NCBI RefSeq assembly: GCF_000699445.3
Contig: NC_067196.1
Span: 33,190,616 to 33,254,615, forward strand
Length of the DNA stretch: 64,000 bases
Direction of reading: 5' to 3'
Source of the DNA: Schistosoma haematobium
Taxonomy: Eukaryota; Platyhelminthes; Trematoda; Strigeidida; Schistosomatidae
A program made the position numbers and the translations under genes. Every line of letters begins with the position of its first letter. The first letter of the stretch is position 1. The notes below the pieces were generated by a model, which was not told the origin of the DNA, ran no database searches, and saw only the letters and a program-made list of their open reading frames with translations. Shown in pieces: positions 52,301 through 64,000 of the stretch.

Positions 52301-55300
52301 AGTCCCATGTCATGACGAAATAGTTGTTCATTGCTTCCAGGTTTCCAGTAATGATCTAGCTTAGATTGACTCGTGAATTCAACTATGAAAGTTATACAAT
52401 AAAAAATAAATGCATCAATGAAAATTAATGACTTGTTACCCATACACTTATTAATATAATTTCACTCCTGAAAATTATTCACTTGCGAAAAAAATTTTTA
52501 TTTTGGATCTAATAAACAATAACAGAATATCTAATCAATAAAATACATATGAACATTTATTATCGAATATTCCCATCTAAAAACGTTGCTTCGCATTACA
52601 CCACAGTTGTCTGAAAGAAATTCACATGTTTTTGAAGATAATCATACACAAAATATAGTTGGGAAATATGTAACAGTTTTGAAAAAAATCTAGGATTTAA
52701 AATTATTTGACAAAAAGAAGAATCATTCAATATAAATTCGGTCTTTGTTAAGGTTATAATCGTGTTCATATATATATTTGGAACTATCACCATTGTACAT
52801 CCACAACACCATAAATATTTGGGTCAGGAATCCTCAATTCCACCTACGAGTATGAAGTCATTAAGTTAGTTAAATTTGTTTGTATGTTTACTGTTCTATG
52901 GTATCACTGAAAATAAAGTGCAATGTGTAGGACCTATCAGTAGGATATATATAATTTGGATCCATTTGTTTTGTTTCAGAAATTAAAAACATAAATTTCA
53001 ATTCAAAAATGAGGAATATTCATGTTAACATCAAGGAAGATTTAAAATGGGCCATATTACCTTGCCATATGGTCACATAACCTTTCATGAAATGAAACCG
53101 TCTGTTTTTTTCTAATGACTAAAGTATGATAAAAATAAGAATATTATGTAAGTGATTAGCTATTCAGTCCACTATATCATACATTAAGTTGTGAAGGAAA
53201 CGATTCACTGATATTGCTCTTGGTTTATGGTTATAATAAAATAATTCTATTTCACATGTAAGATGAGCTTGTTTGAAGTTGAGAATAACTAATTGGTGTA
53301 ACAGACCGTCTATAGAACGCTGATAGGACAATTAAATGTTTTGTGGGTTCATAAATTCTTATGAATATCCAAACAAGCTTCCTTTATATATATATATTAC
53401 AAAACATAAAATGATAGTATGTATTTGACTGCCTGAAATCATTCAATACTTATTATACTATTCAGTCACGTTGAATAACTTAACTTTATGATTTGAACAA
53501 CAGAACTTCAATAATAAAAGCTTTGTACTATAACATGACGACCTCATATAAGTAGATTTCAACTGAATTATACAATTAAACAATAAGCAAAAATAATCTT
53601 GAGTTTTTGTTGGCCTGAAAAAAATTAAAAATCTGTACATCTTTTACGATAAAAATTGATAAATCTTCTAAATGAACGATTGATTCGGTTTTCTAAGCTC
53701 TTCTAATAACCCCCAGACTAAATCTACACGCCATCTTGAACACGAGAGAAAAAGCTTGAAATATAGGAAGAACGCTTTACTCCAAGTTTAGTTCATGTAC
53801 AAAACATTTAGGGTATTTATTGCACTTCATATGGTCTTGGGTTTCTGGAAAGTTCTGGAACCCTTCTAAACATAGTAGCAAGATAGGTATTCATCCAATC
53901 AGAAATCTGACACATGAGTGTTCACTTCCCAGATGTTTCAAAAATACGCCTACTGGATGCTGATTGAATAAGATGCTTCCCAGAGTTTTCATGGTCTCTC
54001 TGAGCTTTTGTCGAGGAATTTTCTGGATCTCCCCAACAAAAATTATGAGTGAAGTTAATATACTACTAGTAGATTGTTATAGTGTAGATATCGAATTACT
54101 TATCACTATTGTGCAACTTCATTTTAAAATTTAAAATGAAAACTGCAGTATTTCATTTTTACCTACTTTAAAACATGAATTCTTACTAATTAGTAAACTG
54201 ACAATGAAACGTTAAATGTCACGGGTTGTTCAGTTGATACTGCTAACTAGTATAATAGTAGTTTGATGTTAAAAAGTGAGTTTGTAGAAATGCAAAATAT
54301 TGTCATCATTTTTTAGGCATATCTATTTTCATATGGATTATTTAAAATAAATTCCATTGAGGAAAGTAATAAAGAATGGTAAAAAAGAATAAATGATTTA
54401 ATAATAGCTGAGGAGTCCTACAATAGGACGAAACGGCTGTCCAGTGCTTCCAGGTTTTTCATGGTGGTCTAGCTTCAATTGACTCATGATCTAAACTGTT
54501 GAAATTATTTACCTTTTGTTTGTTTCCCTTTGTACTATGAATTCGAGTAAAATGTTATAAAAGTATCATTAAAAGTTAAATTCAAAAGTGTTTGTACTTT
54601 TAAATTCATTTCTTTTTTAGAATGAATTCCTTTTACTATTTATCTTTTGTCTCTAAGACATGATAATGTTATGTGCTCCGAATTAAGTTATTTATTCATG
54701 AATTTATTGATTCCCTTTCAAGATAAAATTATAAATAGGTTGTAAAGAAAAGTGATGTTTTTATACAAAAATAATAGAAAGCACCAAAATTTATAACAGC
54801 CAACTTTGAGAGTGTAATATCGTCCAAATTCTCTTCTTGTGCTGTGAAATTCTCTATCATCTTAGAACGAATTTTTAATCTTTATTTAAGTAAATAGTAT
54901 CATAATGTGAATAATCTGCAATTATGTTACTAAAGATAATCATTAAACACACAGTGTGTCATTTAAATAAGTTATTATTTAACAATGTAGGATTCAAGAG
55001 CAAAAAATCATTATAATTACTAAATAGCTCCCTTCAGAATAGTTATCAAAGAAATATTCATCTAGTGAATGATCAAGAATTTAAGTGATTACATTAGTTT
55101 AAAACTACTTGACAGTGGAGTTTGTATACGAAGCATCTGGAAGATGATGTATACGTATGAACCATATTTAGCAGTGGAATCCATGACCCCCGTTTCTTGC
55201 TTTTCGGAACTCAGTAAGAAGATGTATCTGCATCCTAATGGTTGTGTTTACACTGAAATGAGAACCTAGTTTCTTTTGCTTCACATGCTAGTCCGTTGTT

Positions 55301-55666
55301 CGATGCAGTACTGAATACAGATGATTGCTAACTTCAACGAGTACGATATTTCTATCATTAGTAAGAGTTTGTGATTTCTCGTACTTGATATTCGGGACAA
55401 AATGCAATATCATATTGATTCGTTCAAGATACACATATCACAGAAACGGTTGGTCAAAATTCATTCCCAAATACCAGCACCGAGATTCTACAGACCATCA
55501 TTAATAACATATAGATAGATAAGTTAGTAATGTTGTGTTCTCTGGTTTCACTTTGAGTAGGTGTTGATGATTTCGTCCAGGATGACAATGATAGCCATAT
55601 ATATTTCAGTGTAGGTGATAATAACAAAGGCATCCTCACGAGCAACTAATACTCCCTTTCAACTGA

Positions 55667-55714
<48 letters not shown>

Positions 55715-58700
55715 CATTCAATGGGTAACTAGACTGCATTTTAATTAACTCTTCATTCATAGATGGAAGCCGAAATTAAACAATGTGAAATGAGCGGAGT
55801 AAGTGAATTTAAGAGTTAACTAAATATATCAGAAATAATTCATTTTTTCACAATGTATTGTTCCGATATGTTTGACTCATCATCCCTCTCTCTTTTTTTT
55901 TTATCATAAACTGAATTTGTCTAAATGAACATTAGAAATTAGCGAGCGCTGGATAGTTATTTCGTCCTCTTGCCCACAGCCTTGCCAAAGACAGTATCCA
56001 GGACATTTAGAACTTACGTTGAGCATATAACCATCAGAGAACTAAGTTAGTTCTCAATGGTTTATAATTTGAGGTATGGTCAATTTGCAATACTTCACTA
56101 TCATCATGTCTTTTAATTGGTGACACCTATCTAGTCAAGGTCAGTAGGTGATACAGAATATAACCTTAACTATTTCCCAAAACTCCCTGTTTAAAATATT
56201 TATAGAAGACTTTTATCCTTTATTTTTCAACAGTTATCTCCGGTAATAGTTGTCCCATAATAAAACCTAAGCTTTCAGCAATTTTATTGAGGAGACAAGA
56301 TTGCTGAACTGACGATAATTCAAACCACACTAACGATTTGTTTTCACGACGAATTTCTCTATCCAATGTATTCCAACTCAATGATTTAAAGTTGTCTTAC
56401 TCTTTGGATGACTTGAAATGTTTTGGTTTAGGTCTGTACGATATCATGAATATAGGGGATATATACAATATTGAAGAGTCTGAAATAAGGATGGAAGAAC
56501 TAACTGACTGATAATCTATAATTATAAGGATTTCTTAAGATGATAGTATTCTACAGTTAAAACGAATCCTATAAGCTATACATAAAAATCACTTTTTAAA
56601 TATTACTCTAAAACTTTCTGTGGTTTCCAAAAAATGTTATGTTTTTTTACAGGAACATTTTAATCATATCTTTGCTTTTAATGAAAAAATAAAGAAAACA
56701 GTAGACCAAGTTAAAAGTCAAACAGAAAGTAAGGATCATTTTCAGGTAAGCAAAGAATTTTCAATTTCTGGGCATCTAGTCACTGAAGAATTACAGACAA
56801 TCCAAAGAAAAAGATTTTCTCTCCAGCGATGTTATTTAGTCTGCCATTACAACCGTATTTATAGTTAGTAAACAAATAGTCTTTTAAAAAAGATGAAAAA
56901 GACTGCATGATTCCAAGTACCTAAAGAGAGTTAGGTAACAAGTTAGAATTCAAAGAAGTGTCACAATGAGACCGAATGTATGAAAGATAATTGTCCACTT
57001 TAGAAGTGAGGAATAAATCAAAAACATGGAGGTAATAATAAGAAATAATTTCAAATTAAAAACGTTAGTAAAAACAAACAATCAATTTACCGTATATGAA
57101 AAGTTAGGTGTTAGGACTATGGTAGAATGATGGCTTCAACGAGTCACTTTTGTACACAGAGTTCAAGTTTGGAGAGATGAATTGCTGACGTCTCTACAGT
57201 ACCTGATTTAGTGATTTGTGCTTCCATCGAACTAAACCGTTTGGCAATGGAGGATATATCTGATGGGGCAGTGTGATCAAAATTAATTAGATGTTTCGGT
57301 ATTAAACTATTTTTTGTTTTGCATTCGCTTTTTGAAAGTCATCTAGAATAATTTTCAGAGGCGAGTTTATACGTGCAATTAGTTAATAGATAGAATCAGT
57401 CCCATTTCAAAACTTTAAGACCTTATTCCTAATGCGATCATGAGTGTGTGTTACTGAAGGGTCATATAACTAATTTCGACATTCATTCCGCGATCGCAAA
57501 TTGTCATCAGTTCTTTAACTAGTTGAAAATTTCTAAACTTGTTGTCACTAATTCTGTGGTTTGACTTAATTTTTCTGAACAAACACACATAATCTCATTC
57601 GAAATATCTAACTGATCTGATTGTAAAAGTAATTATTTGGACATATTTTTTTCATAAAATATGCTTAGTTTGTAATCTAATTTTTAAATAAAGCTATGAG
57701 AGAAAGACCAGGCTCTCAGAATAGTTTATGCAAAAAGGAGTTATGAATGGAACGAAGGAGAAAGAGAACTCTAAACTAGGAAATCTCTAGCCTGAATTAT
57801 ATTGGAAATCAGGTTTTCTTTCACTATCTTTGTTCATTCTATGGTACAAATGATATAATCAAATATCAGATTGAGCTATTTTGACATACCGATCTAATGC
57901 TTTTCAATGTAACTAGTCGTTTGGCTAAGGCGAAATGTACTGGAAAATTGATTAGTTGAACAATAATACACTTTATGAGTAATTACAGGAAACCAAAATG
58001 ACCTGAATGGTATAATGTTTGACTTAACTTGTCCTCTTTGGTCTATTAGGTAAATGAACGGACTTAATATCTATTTAAGTCAACTCGGTTTTGATATTAG
58101 CGGATGTCTTGAGGTGCTTGGAGTTTATCCTCATTGGCTTAAGCTTGGTAAAAGTTACATAGTTTTTCTTTAACTCATCCCTTACAACAAGCTTCAGGTA
58201 TATAAAAAAAATGATATGTCTGTCTTTCCAGTAATAAGTATATAATTAATCATATCCTATTTTCTTTGTCCTTACTCAAGCGTCTGAAAGATTCAATTCA
58301 AATTCTTAAAGACTATAGTCAATTACTTCAAGTAAGTGATGGAATTTTGTTGAGTAAGCATACTCATTACATAATTTCATTTTATGCTTAACTGGATATC
58401 AGTTTAACATTACAGATAAGATGAAATTCTTATGAATATTTTTCAGGTGGTGGTTAAATATGAGTTAAGCAAACTTTGTAAGATTACTATTTAATCTTTA
58501 AATTCAGTATAATCTATGTTAGATAGTGATTTCAAGTCATAAAAATCAAGTACGTGTACAATCTTATTAAGTCTTACTATGTAACAAAAAGCTCCCATCT
58601 AACTGAATACGTTTTAATCTACTGTTTATTGACTATTTCTGGAAGTAAGGCATACTACTGTTAAGACTTAACAAAACGTTTTATCACACTTTTAAAGTTA

Positions 58701-60220
58701 AAGATGAAGTCGTTATCATAACTTCAGTGATGTTTCTTGGGTGATCAGTGTTCCCAATGTATTTTACATATATTCATCTGAAATTCAGCGAGACTCTTAT
58801 ATGATAATTCTTAATGCAATAATGATATCTCGGAATCAATTCCTAACAGGAATCGATAACGATAAAGGACAAAACTCAAAACCTGAGCGATCAAGACAAG
58901 ATTATATGTGAAAACATGGTTGTTTAGGTTCAGTCCATGATTCAAGCTAAGAAGATTTAACAATTTCTACAAAACCACTATGCTAATAAAAAAGTAGTCG
59001 ATAATGAATAATCAGTCATATCGAAGCTCAATTCATTGAGAAGTTACATGAAAAGAAACCTTTAAAATGGAAGTAGAAAAAAAATTCTCAAAAAGACGAA
59101 TTCCGAAAATATATAAATTCACAATATGAAATTCGTATAATCCAACCATAATACACCGCTCATCCTCATACAGTTTGTTGTACACTAGTATAAGTCGTAC
59201 TGCTAAAGCTTTGCAACCTAGCTACCCAGATGCAAATTCTTGAAATACTTCTAGTAAGGAAACTTATTTGTTAAGAGTCGATTAACAAGATCACTTTACC
59301 ACTACATTCATACCCATTCAGAATATTATTCTTTGAAAACACTACCTTAAAATGTCACCTAGGTATATTTTATTACTTTCGTCAAATACTTTTGGGACTG
59401 AAAACTGTTTAACGTTTTCTAATCACATCATATCACTTCAGAAGTTTATTTCTTTTAATACTTTATGTGATCATAGGTATCAACCCTAATAGTTTATTAT
59501 TTTCTTTTAAAAGTAATTTTCAACTAAATGATTGACATTTGTATGTCTAACTGATATTTTCACATATTGGTGATCATTAACGAGATAGAGTAGCATATCA
59601 GTAAACGTAAGAAAAAAAAGGAAACAGATTTGGTCTACAAAAATTCGCCATTTTTAGATAAATCGAGACAAATTAACCATTCCAGTTGTTATGGTAATAA
59701 TCAATATCACAATACATATACTTCCATCATCTTTCCCTTTTTTTAAAGCTTTTCTCTTTTTTATTTATTTTTCGAAGATCAATTGAAAGCATTTTATTAA
59801 TGTTGTTACTATTAAATTATTTTTATTGCTAAACGAATTGCTTATCACAAAACAGTCAAATCATTTAATTGGATGATTATAAAATTAATTAGCCAATTTG
59901 TTCTTTTACGTTTTAGTTCACAGTTCATACTAATACTATTAAAATATATGAAACAAGAGATTTCTTCATATTTGTAGTTACTAGGTTGAAAAAGATTAAT
60001 AACATTTTATCTCACACTTGTTTCCAGTCATAAATTGTTCTACCACACATATAGCATCTATCATGACCAGTTTATTATAGTAAGGATCTTGATGAAAACG
60101 TTAAGCCGTTTTCAGAATAGACAATACCTTCTCATTGTTGATTGTGTATAGACTAATTTATTGTCTTTACAGTTAATGACTTACGAAAGATATGTAAGTA
60201 AGTTAGAAAAAGAAGCATAA
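40355..60220 (+). CDS. Ninein-like centrosomal protein, 5' end unresolved
   Basis: Exons: 40355-41216, 41836-41960, 44352-44533, 45351-45423, 47137-47279, 49346-49511, 50432-50548, 55763-55798, 56653-56745, 58281-58331, 60173-60220. All are GT-AG with closing phases, about 631 residues. Residues ~1-330 are disordered, rich in Lys, Ser, Thr, Asn and Gln. Residues ~378-414 (PVFFSVIDLKRSG, FANAEDIENCW, GVPDVENLLK) match the ninein EF-hand 'VFSCLDDG..HASVERILDTW'. Residues ~415-460 (GIINLDHLTQSLHEALE) match the next one, 'GNINLTELTLALE'. A coiled coil follows. Nineins anchor microtubules at centrosomes. The EF loops lack several acidic ligands. The ATG at 40221 joins in frame only if an alternative acceptor at 40406 is used. 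Much shorter than vertebrate ninein. The last exon has a donor-like gtaagt at 60194, so a longer form is possible. Confidence 0.75.
42788..43262. repeat. Foldback element in ninein-like intron 3
   Basis: Arm 42788-42816 (taagatggtggttggaggta onward) is inverted at 43095-43134. A second, longer inverted pair joins about 42979-43085 (tactgatcactgggtg onward) to about 43146-43262. Terminal inverted repeats without coding sequence suggest a MITE-like or rearranged non-autonomous DNA element. No target-site duplication was identified. Confidence 0.5.
44829..44875 (+). repeat. Very short 3' end of an SR3-like RTE element
   Basis: gggcctggtcctgccttgta followed by (CTGA)n, as at 18430-18478. It is a severely 5'-truncated insertion of under 50 bp. 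Confidence 0.55.
47400..47617 (+). repeat. 3' end of an SR3-like RTE element, truncated
   Basis: ctaatatggtatggcaactc, then acgttgttactgactcactgactgactga: the same 3' UTR and (CTGA)n tail as the 14560-18479 element, but diverged. Located in ninein-like intron 6. Confidence 0.55.
48040..48320 (-). repeat. Solo-LTR-like repeat, diverged inverted copy
   Basis: The reverse complement matches 29298-29570 over its length, starting TGTGGTGTGTGC and ending near TACA, with scattered changes. No clear target-site duplication. In ninein-like intron 6. Confidence 0.55.
48655..48790 (+). repeat. Degenerate hammerhead-family repeat
   Basis: ctgacaagtc, then ggtgaaac, then ggtgcttccaggttttc and a shared 3' body. 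The hammerhead core is mutated. Confidence 0.4.
50785..51302 (+). repeat. SINE-like retroposon copy D
   Basis: Plus orientation, starts ccccaaactccttgg, ends gtttaaataataataataat. Its start matches copy A, supporting a defined 5' end for the family. In ninein-like intron 8. Confidence 0.65.
51303..52198. other. AT-rich intron sequence
   Basis: Part of ninein-like intron 8; no feature seen. Confidence 0.4.
52199..52390 (+). repeat. tRNA-headed hammerhead-family repeat, straight copy
   Basis: The most complete layout of this family: ggatgccgg head with A-box-like tggtctagaggttaagcg, B-box-like cgttcgagtcccg, hammerhead region 52289-52334, then tcttccaggt-type tail. The core has drifted (TTGAGGA for CTGAGGA); stem I still pairs gcactg with cattgc. 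Confidence 0.6.
52391..54405. other. AT-rich intron sequence
   Basis: Part of ninein-like intron 8, with a short (TA)n near 53387-53398; nothing else seen. Confidence 0.4.
54406..54500 (+). repeat. Hammerhead-family repeat truncated at the ribozyme core
   Basis: Begins at the CTGAGGA core (54408-54414). Stem II, GAAA, stem III and the GTC cleavage site are intact, and the usual 3' body follows. The 5' strand of stem I and the tRNA-like head are missing, so it cannot fold a complete hammerhead. Confidence 0.6.
55668..55713. repeat. (TA)n microsatellite
   Basis: 46 bp of uninterrupted TA, about 50 bp upstream of the 36 nt exon of the ninein-like gene. Confidence 0.9.
56746..58280. other. Intron 10 of the ninein-like gene
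   Basis: AT-rich; no repeat or gene identified. Confidence 0.45.
58332..60172. other. Intron 11 of the ninein-like gene
   Basis: AT-rich; no repeat or gene identified. Confidence 0.45.
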
Positions 60221-60374
60221 ACACTCAGTTTTCCAATACAATGGTGGAATGCTTCTTAACCCCCGATTTCCTACCTCATATATTTTCTTCCACAGCTAAT
60301 TTGATTACAGTGAGCAAATCGTCATCATGATTTGAAATTGACAATCAGTATCCTAAGAAAAGAAGAATAGTTAC

Positions 60375-60380
60375 AATAAA
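60375..60380 (+). terminator. Possible polyadenylation signal of the ninein-like gene
   Basis: AATAAA 155 bp after the TAA at 60218-60220; supports that exon as terminal. Confidence 0.4.
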
Positions 60381-61036
60381 TCTAAGACGAAAATCAATGA
60401 TTCTCTTAGTTAATAACATCTTTCAAATAGCTCAAAGTTGGAAATATTGACTATAAGATTATGAATAAGAGGTCTAAGTAGATTGCATACATTAGGAAAC
60501 GTGGTATAATTGAATTAAGCCATGTGTAAATATGTATCAATAAGTAGTCTTGAACAAGACCTAAAGAAATTTTTAAAGGCCTCTTAATATATGACCCTTG
60601 GTATCTGACCTTCACCAAACAAAGTAATTCATAAAACTCTCCTACGAATATCAAAACCCAGACAAGAGTAAAATTGAATTGTATTCATTTATAAATGGGC
60701 ACTATTCAATTTACAGTTTCGTGAACTTATTATTTCTATCATCATTTTACTATTTTTTCTTATTCCCTGATGATTTATGTAGAAATTTATTCATGAAAAT
60801 GTTAAATAATTTATTTAGAATTTGTTTTCAAGACGTTTAAACACTGTTCCATTTTCGGCATATCAGTGTCATGATTTAAAGTATCACTTCTTGATGTTAT
60901 ATTATGTGACTTATATGAGAAAATGTCATATAGTTTATTCAGATTTAGTGAGCAGGAATCTCGAACATTCAACTGATTTGGCAAGCATTATACATTTTTC
61001 ACTTGGTGTTGTTTGCTTGTATCTTCCCATTGTTGT

Positions 61037-61290
61037 TTAGGACTGCAATCGATCTGTCTCTTGTTGGTATATATGCATCCTGTGCAGATTGCCTCGATAT
61101 TGCTTTAAATCAGAAGCATTATAAGCAAAGATGAATGGTGGTTAGTAGTGGAATTCAGGACGCGCGTTTTGTCTTATTTGGGACTCGTGAGTTGTATTTA
61201 CTTTCATCCCAGAGTTTATGTCCACTCTGGGACTCGAACTCAGTACCGTCCGCTTCAAACACCAACGCGTTATCCACTTAGCTAGATCAT
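61037..61290 (-). repeat. Sm-alpha-like repeat, minus strand
   Basis: On minus: tRNA-like head (agctaagtggataacgcg), B-box-like gagttcgagtccc, hammerhead region near 61150-61195, then the 3' body with tttgcttataatgctt. The core is broken (CTCACGA, AAAA for GAAA). Confidence 0.6.
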
Positions 61291-61774
61291 TAATTACTAA
61301 CAATTATCACGTAAATTTTAAATAATCTAAGCTAAATATATATGTATTTATGATTTAGTTAGAACGGATAATAACAGAATATCCAGAGATGTGTTCATAG
61401 ACTCGGCTTGTACAGTTAACATGACTATGGATTCAACCATCGTAAACCGAATAAAAGAGAAAACATAAAGCGTTAAAAGTAATCCAATCGCTGATAATAT
61501 TGTATTTTGATGAGTCTAAGTGTTCAACAGTATAAACAACGTCATAATCCCAGTGACAATTTCATTGACTAAAATTCACACTTTTTTCATTGGTGGAATT
61601 AAATATCAATCATGTCATACTTGACTAGTTCACTTTTTTTGCAACAAAATATTATATTATGTTAGACATTTGTAGAACAGTAGTAAGGGATGTGGTTAAT
61701 GTTGTGAATACGTCATGACAATCAGTTGTTTTTGTGAATTAAACCAGATGGTTTTATTTTTACTAGTTTCTATC
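61291..61774. other. AT-rich spacer
   Basis: No feature between the Sm-alpha-like copy and the RTE element. Confidence 0.4.
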
Positions 61775-64000
61775 AAACTCCGCCTGTAGCTCTTCTAGAG
61801 TTACTGCCGGTCCCAAGCCCGGGTAAAGGAGGAGGGTTGGGCATGGGGTTAGCGTCCCCATCCCGTAGAAAACTAACTCGCTAAAAAACGCTTACCAGAA
61901 AAAATAATTCAAACCATTTTAACTCTGCCCTGAGAGTTAGAAGGTCTTCATTTAGAAGAATTATGACGCTTCATGGTGAAAGCCGAATTCCTTCGGAAGC
62001 CACGAGGCCGATGCCCCTTCTAACAACCAGAGCAAAAATTTTTATAGGTACATGGAACGTTAGAACAATGTGGGAAACCGGGAAGACCAGCCAAATAGCA
62101 ACGGAAATGAGGAGATACAACTTGGCAGTACTGGGAATCAGCGAAACCCACTGGACTCAAGCTGGACAGAAAAGGCTAGCTACGGGAGAGATGCTGCTAT
62201 ACTCCGGTCACGAAGAGGAAAATGCTCCACACACACAGGGAGTTGCTCTAATGCTGTCCAAAGTAGCACGAAATGCACTTGTATGATGGGAATCCCACGG
62301 ATCCAGAATCATCAAAGCATCATTCAAAACAAAGAAGGAGGGGATCTTAATGAATATTATCCAATGTTATGCACCCACCAATGATAGCAACGACGACATT
62401 AAAGATCAATTCTACGAGCGGCTGCAGTCAATCATAGAGAAATGCTCAAGAAAGGACCTCACCATTCTGATGGGAGATCTAAATGCCAAAGTCGGAATAG
62501 ACAACACTGGATATGAAGATATTATGGGACGACATGGACTGGGAGAGAGGAACGAAAATGGAGAAAGATTTGCAAATTTGTGTGCATTCAACAAATTGGT
62601 CATAGGAGGCACAATATTTCCACACAGGCGTATACACAAGGCTACATGGATCTCACCGGACCACACTACAGAGAACCAAATAGACCATATTTGCATCAAC
62701 AAAAACTTCCGAAGGACAATGGAAGATGTGAGAACCAGGAGAGGAGCTGACGTAGCTTCAGATCACCACCTAGTTGTAGCCAATTTAAAACTGAAGCTAA
62801 AAAAGAACTGGACAAGTGGACAAACAGCACTACAAAGGTTCAATACAGCCTTCCTTCGAGATACTGACAAACTCAATGAATTCAAGATAGCTCTCAACAA
62901 CAGATTCCAAGCCTTTCAAGATCTACTGAAGGAAGGAGAAACCACCATGGAGGACAACTGGAAAGGCATCAAAGAAACATTGACTTCAACGTGTCAAGAG
63001 GTTCTGGGCCTAAAGAAACACCATCATAAGGAATGGATCTCTATAGAAACACTGGACAAGATCAAAGAAAGGAAGAACAAGAAGACAGCAATTAACAACA
63101 GCCGAACACGAGCAGAGAAAGTCCAAGCACAAGCTGAATACATAGAAGCAAACAAGCAAGTGAAGAGGAGCATTAGAGCCGACAGGAAGAAATACGTGGA
63201 AGAATTAGCAACGACGGCAGAAAAAGCTGCTAGAGAAGGAAATATGAAACAGCTCTACGATACAACGAAGAAACTATCAGGGAAATACAGTAAACCAGAG
63301 AGGCCGGTCAAAGACAAAGAAGGCAAGCCAATCACTGAAATTCAACAACAGCGAAACAGATGGGTAGAATACTTCGAGGAACTCCTGAATAGGCCGGCTC
63401 CAATGAATCCACCGAACATCGAAGCAGCACACACAGATCTTCCTATAGATGTCAACCCACCAACGACGGAAGAAATTAGAATGGCCGTCAGACAAATCAA
63501 GAACGGGAAAGCAGCAGGACCCGACAACATACCAGCTGAAGCACTGAAATCAGACGTCGAAGTAACCACAAGCATGCTTTACCCTCTATTCAAAAAGATT
63601 TGGGAGGAGGAACAAGTGCCGATGGACTGGAAAGAAGGACACCTCATCAAGATTCCAAAGAAAGGAGATCTGAGCAAATGTGAAAACTACAGAGGCATTA
63701 CACTACTGTCAATACCAGGGAAAGTCTTCAACAGAGTGTTGCTGAACCGGATGAAGGATGCAGTAGATGCCCAACTTCGAGATCAACAAGCTGGATTCCG
63801 AAAGGATCGGTCGTGCACAGACCAAATTGCAACACTACGGATCATCGTCGAACAATCAGTTGAGTGGAACTCGTCACTATACATCAACTTCATTGATTAT
63901 GAAAAGGCATTCGACAGTGTAGATAGGAGGACATTATGGAAACTTCTTCGACACTACGGAGTTCCTGAGAAGATTGTCAATATTATCCGGAACTCATACG
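61775..64000 (+). mobile_element. SR2-like RTE non-LTR retrotransposon, copy 3, runs off window
   Basis: It begins aactccgcctgtagctc like copies 1 and 2, has the same leader (ggtcccaagcccgggtaaag) and continues into RT to the window end. It lacks the 158 bp deletion of the other copies. Because it is in a different place and orientation, it is an independent insertion. The 3' end and target-site duplication lie outside the window. Confidence 0.88.
61963..64000 (+). pseudogene. Endonuclease/reverse transcriptase of SR2-like copy 3, one stop, partial
   Basis: ATG at 61963 with one in-frame TGA at 62284-62286. From 62287 the frame stays open to the window end, about 571 codons by my reading. 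Order: endonuclease (GTWNVRTMWETGK, LGISETHW, MGDLNAKVG at about 62470, ASDHHLVV at 62756); a charged linker (63010-63180); RT (NGKAAGPDNIPAEAL at 63502, DQQAGFRKDRSC, INFIDYEKAFDSVDR at 63883). GVRQGC and FADD would lie beyond the end. The least damaged element in the window; the one stop would prevent a full enzyme unless the source copy differs. Confidence 0.85.

Noticed and set aside
55940..56010. Minus-strand hammerhead-family remnant (gaggacgaaataactatccag)
   Set aside because: Only a short piece of stem II and GAAA remains; too little to call.
61775..61880. HDV-like fold at the 5' end of the SR2-like element
   Set aside because: No P1/P2 pairing with the right nesting could be found; only simple hairpins form.

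Overview
This looks like a nuclear chromosome segment from a blood fluke, genus Schistosoma; I cannot fix the species. The evidence is AT-rich DNA, host genes with tiny 33-38 nt introns at the 5' end and multi-kilobase introns further 3', Sm-alpha-like repeats with hammerhead ribozyme motifs, and RTE-clade non-LTR retrotransposons that read like the SR2 and SR3/Perere-3 families.

Two host genes can be reconstructed exon by exon on the + strand. The first (8531-20314, 9 exons, 441 residues) is TRMT6/Gcd10, the non-catalytic subunit of the tRNA m1A58 methyltransferase. All splice phases close and the gene looks complete. The second (40355-60220, at least 11 exons) is a ninein-like centrosomal protein: a disordered N-terminal part, two degenerate EF-hands, then coiled coil. 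Its true 5' end is unresolved. A short 3'-terminal exon of an unidentified + gene lies at 39602-39742. Weakly supported minus-strand exons lie at 7.9-8.3 kb and, in two copies, at 22.4-23.3 kb and 30.7-31.6 kb.

Most of the rest is repeats. 0.9-2.6 kb: a Penelope-like RT fragment beside Sm-alpha and hammerhead repeats. 3.4-7.2 kb: a badly decayed CR1-like element. The TRMT6 introns hold tail-bearing SINE-like repeats, one fused to an inverted tRNA-Pro-like sequence inside a single target-site duplication, and a nearly full-length 3.9 kb RTE element whose first base starts an HDV-like ribozyme fold. 21.27-38.02 kb: an 8.38 kb direct tandem duplication whose left breakpoint lies in the arm of a 130 bp hairpin. 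Each copy carries an SR2-like RTE with its 13 bp target-site duplication, a 273 bp solo-LTR-like repeat and the candidate minus-strand exons. 61.8-64.0 kb: an independent SR2-like copy on the + strand, running off the window.

No bacterial, viral or CRISPR features are present. The most interesting signals are the ribozyme-like structures in retroelements, the tRNA/SINE chimera, the hairpin-associated tandem duplication and the shared defects of the SR2-like copies.
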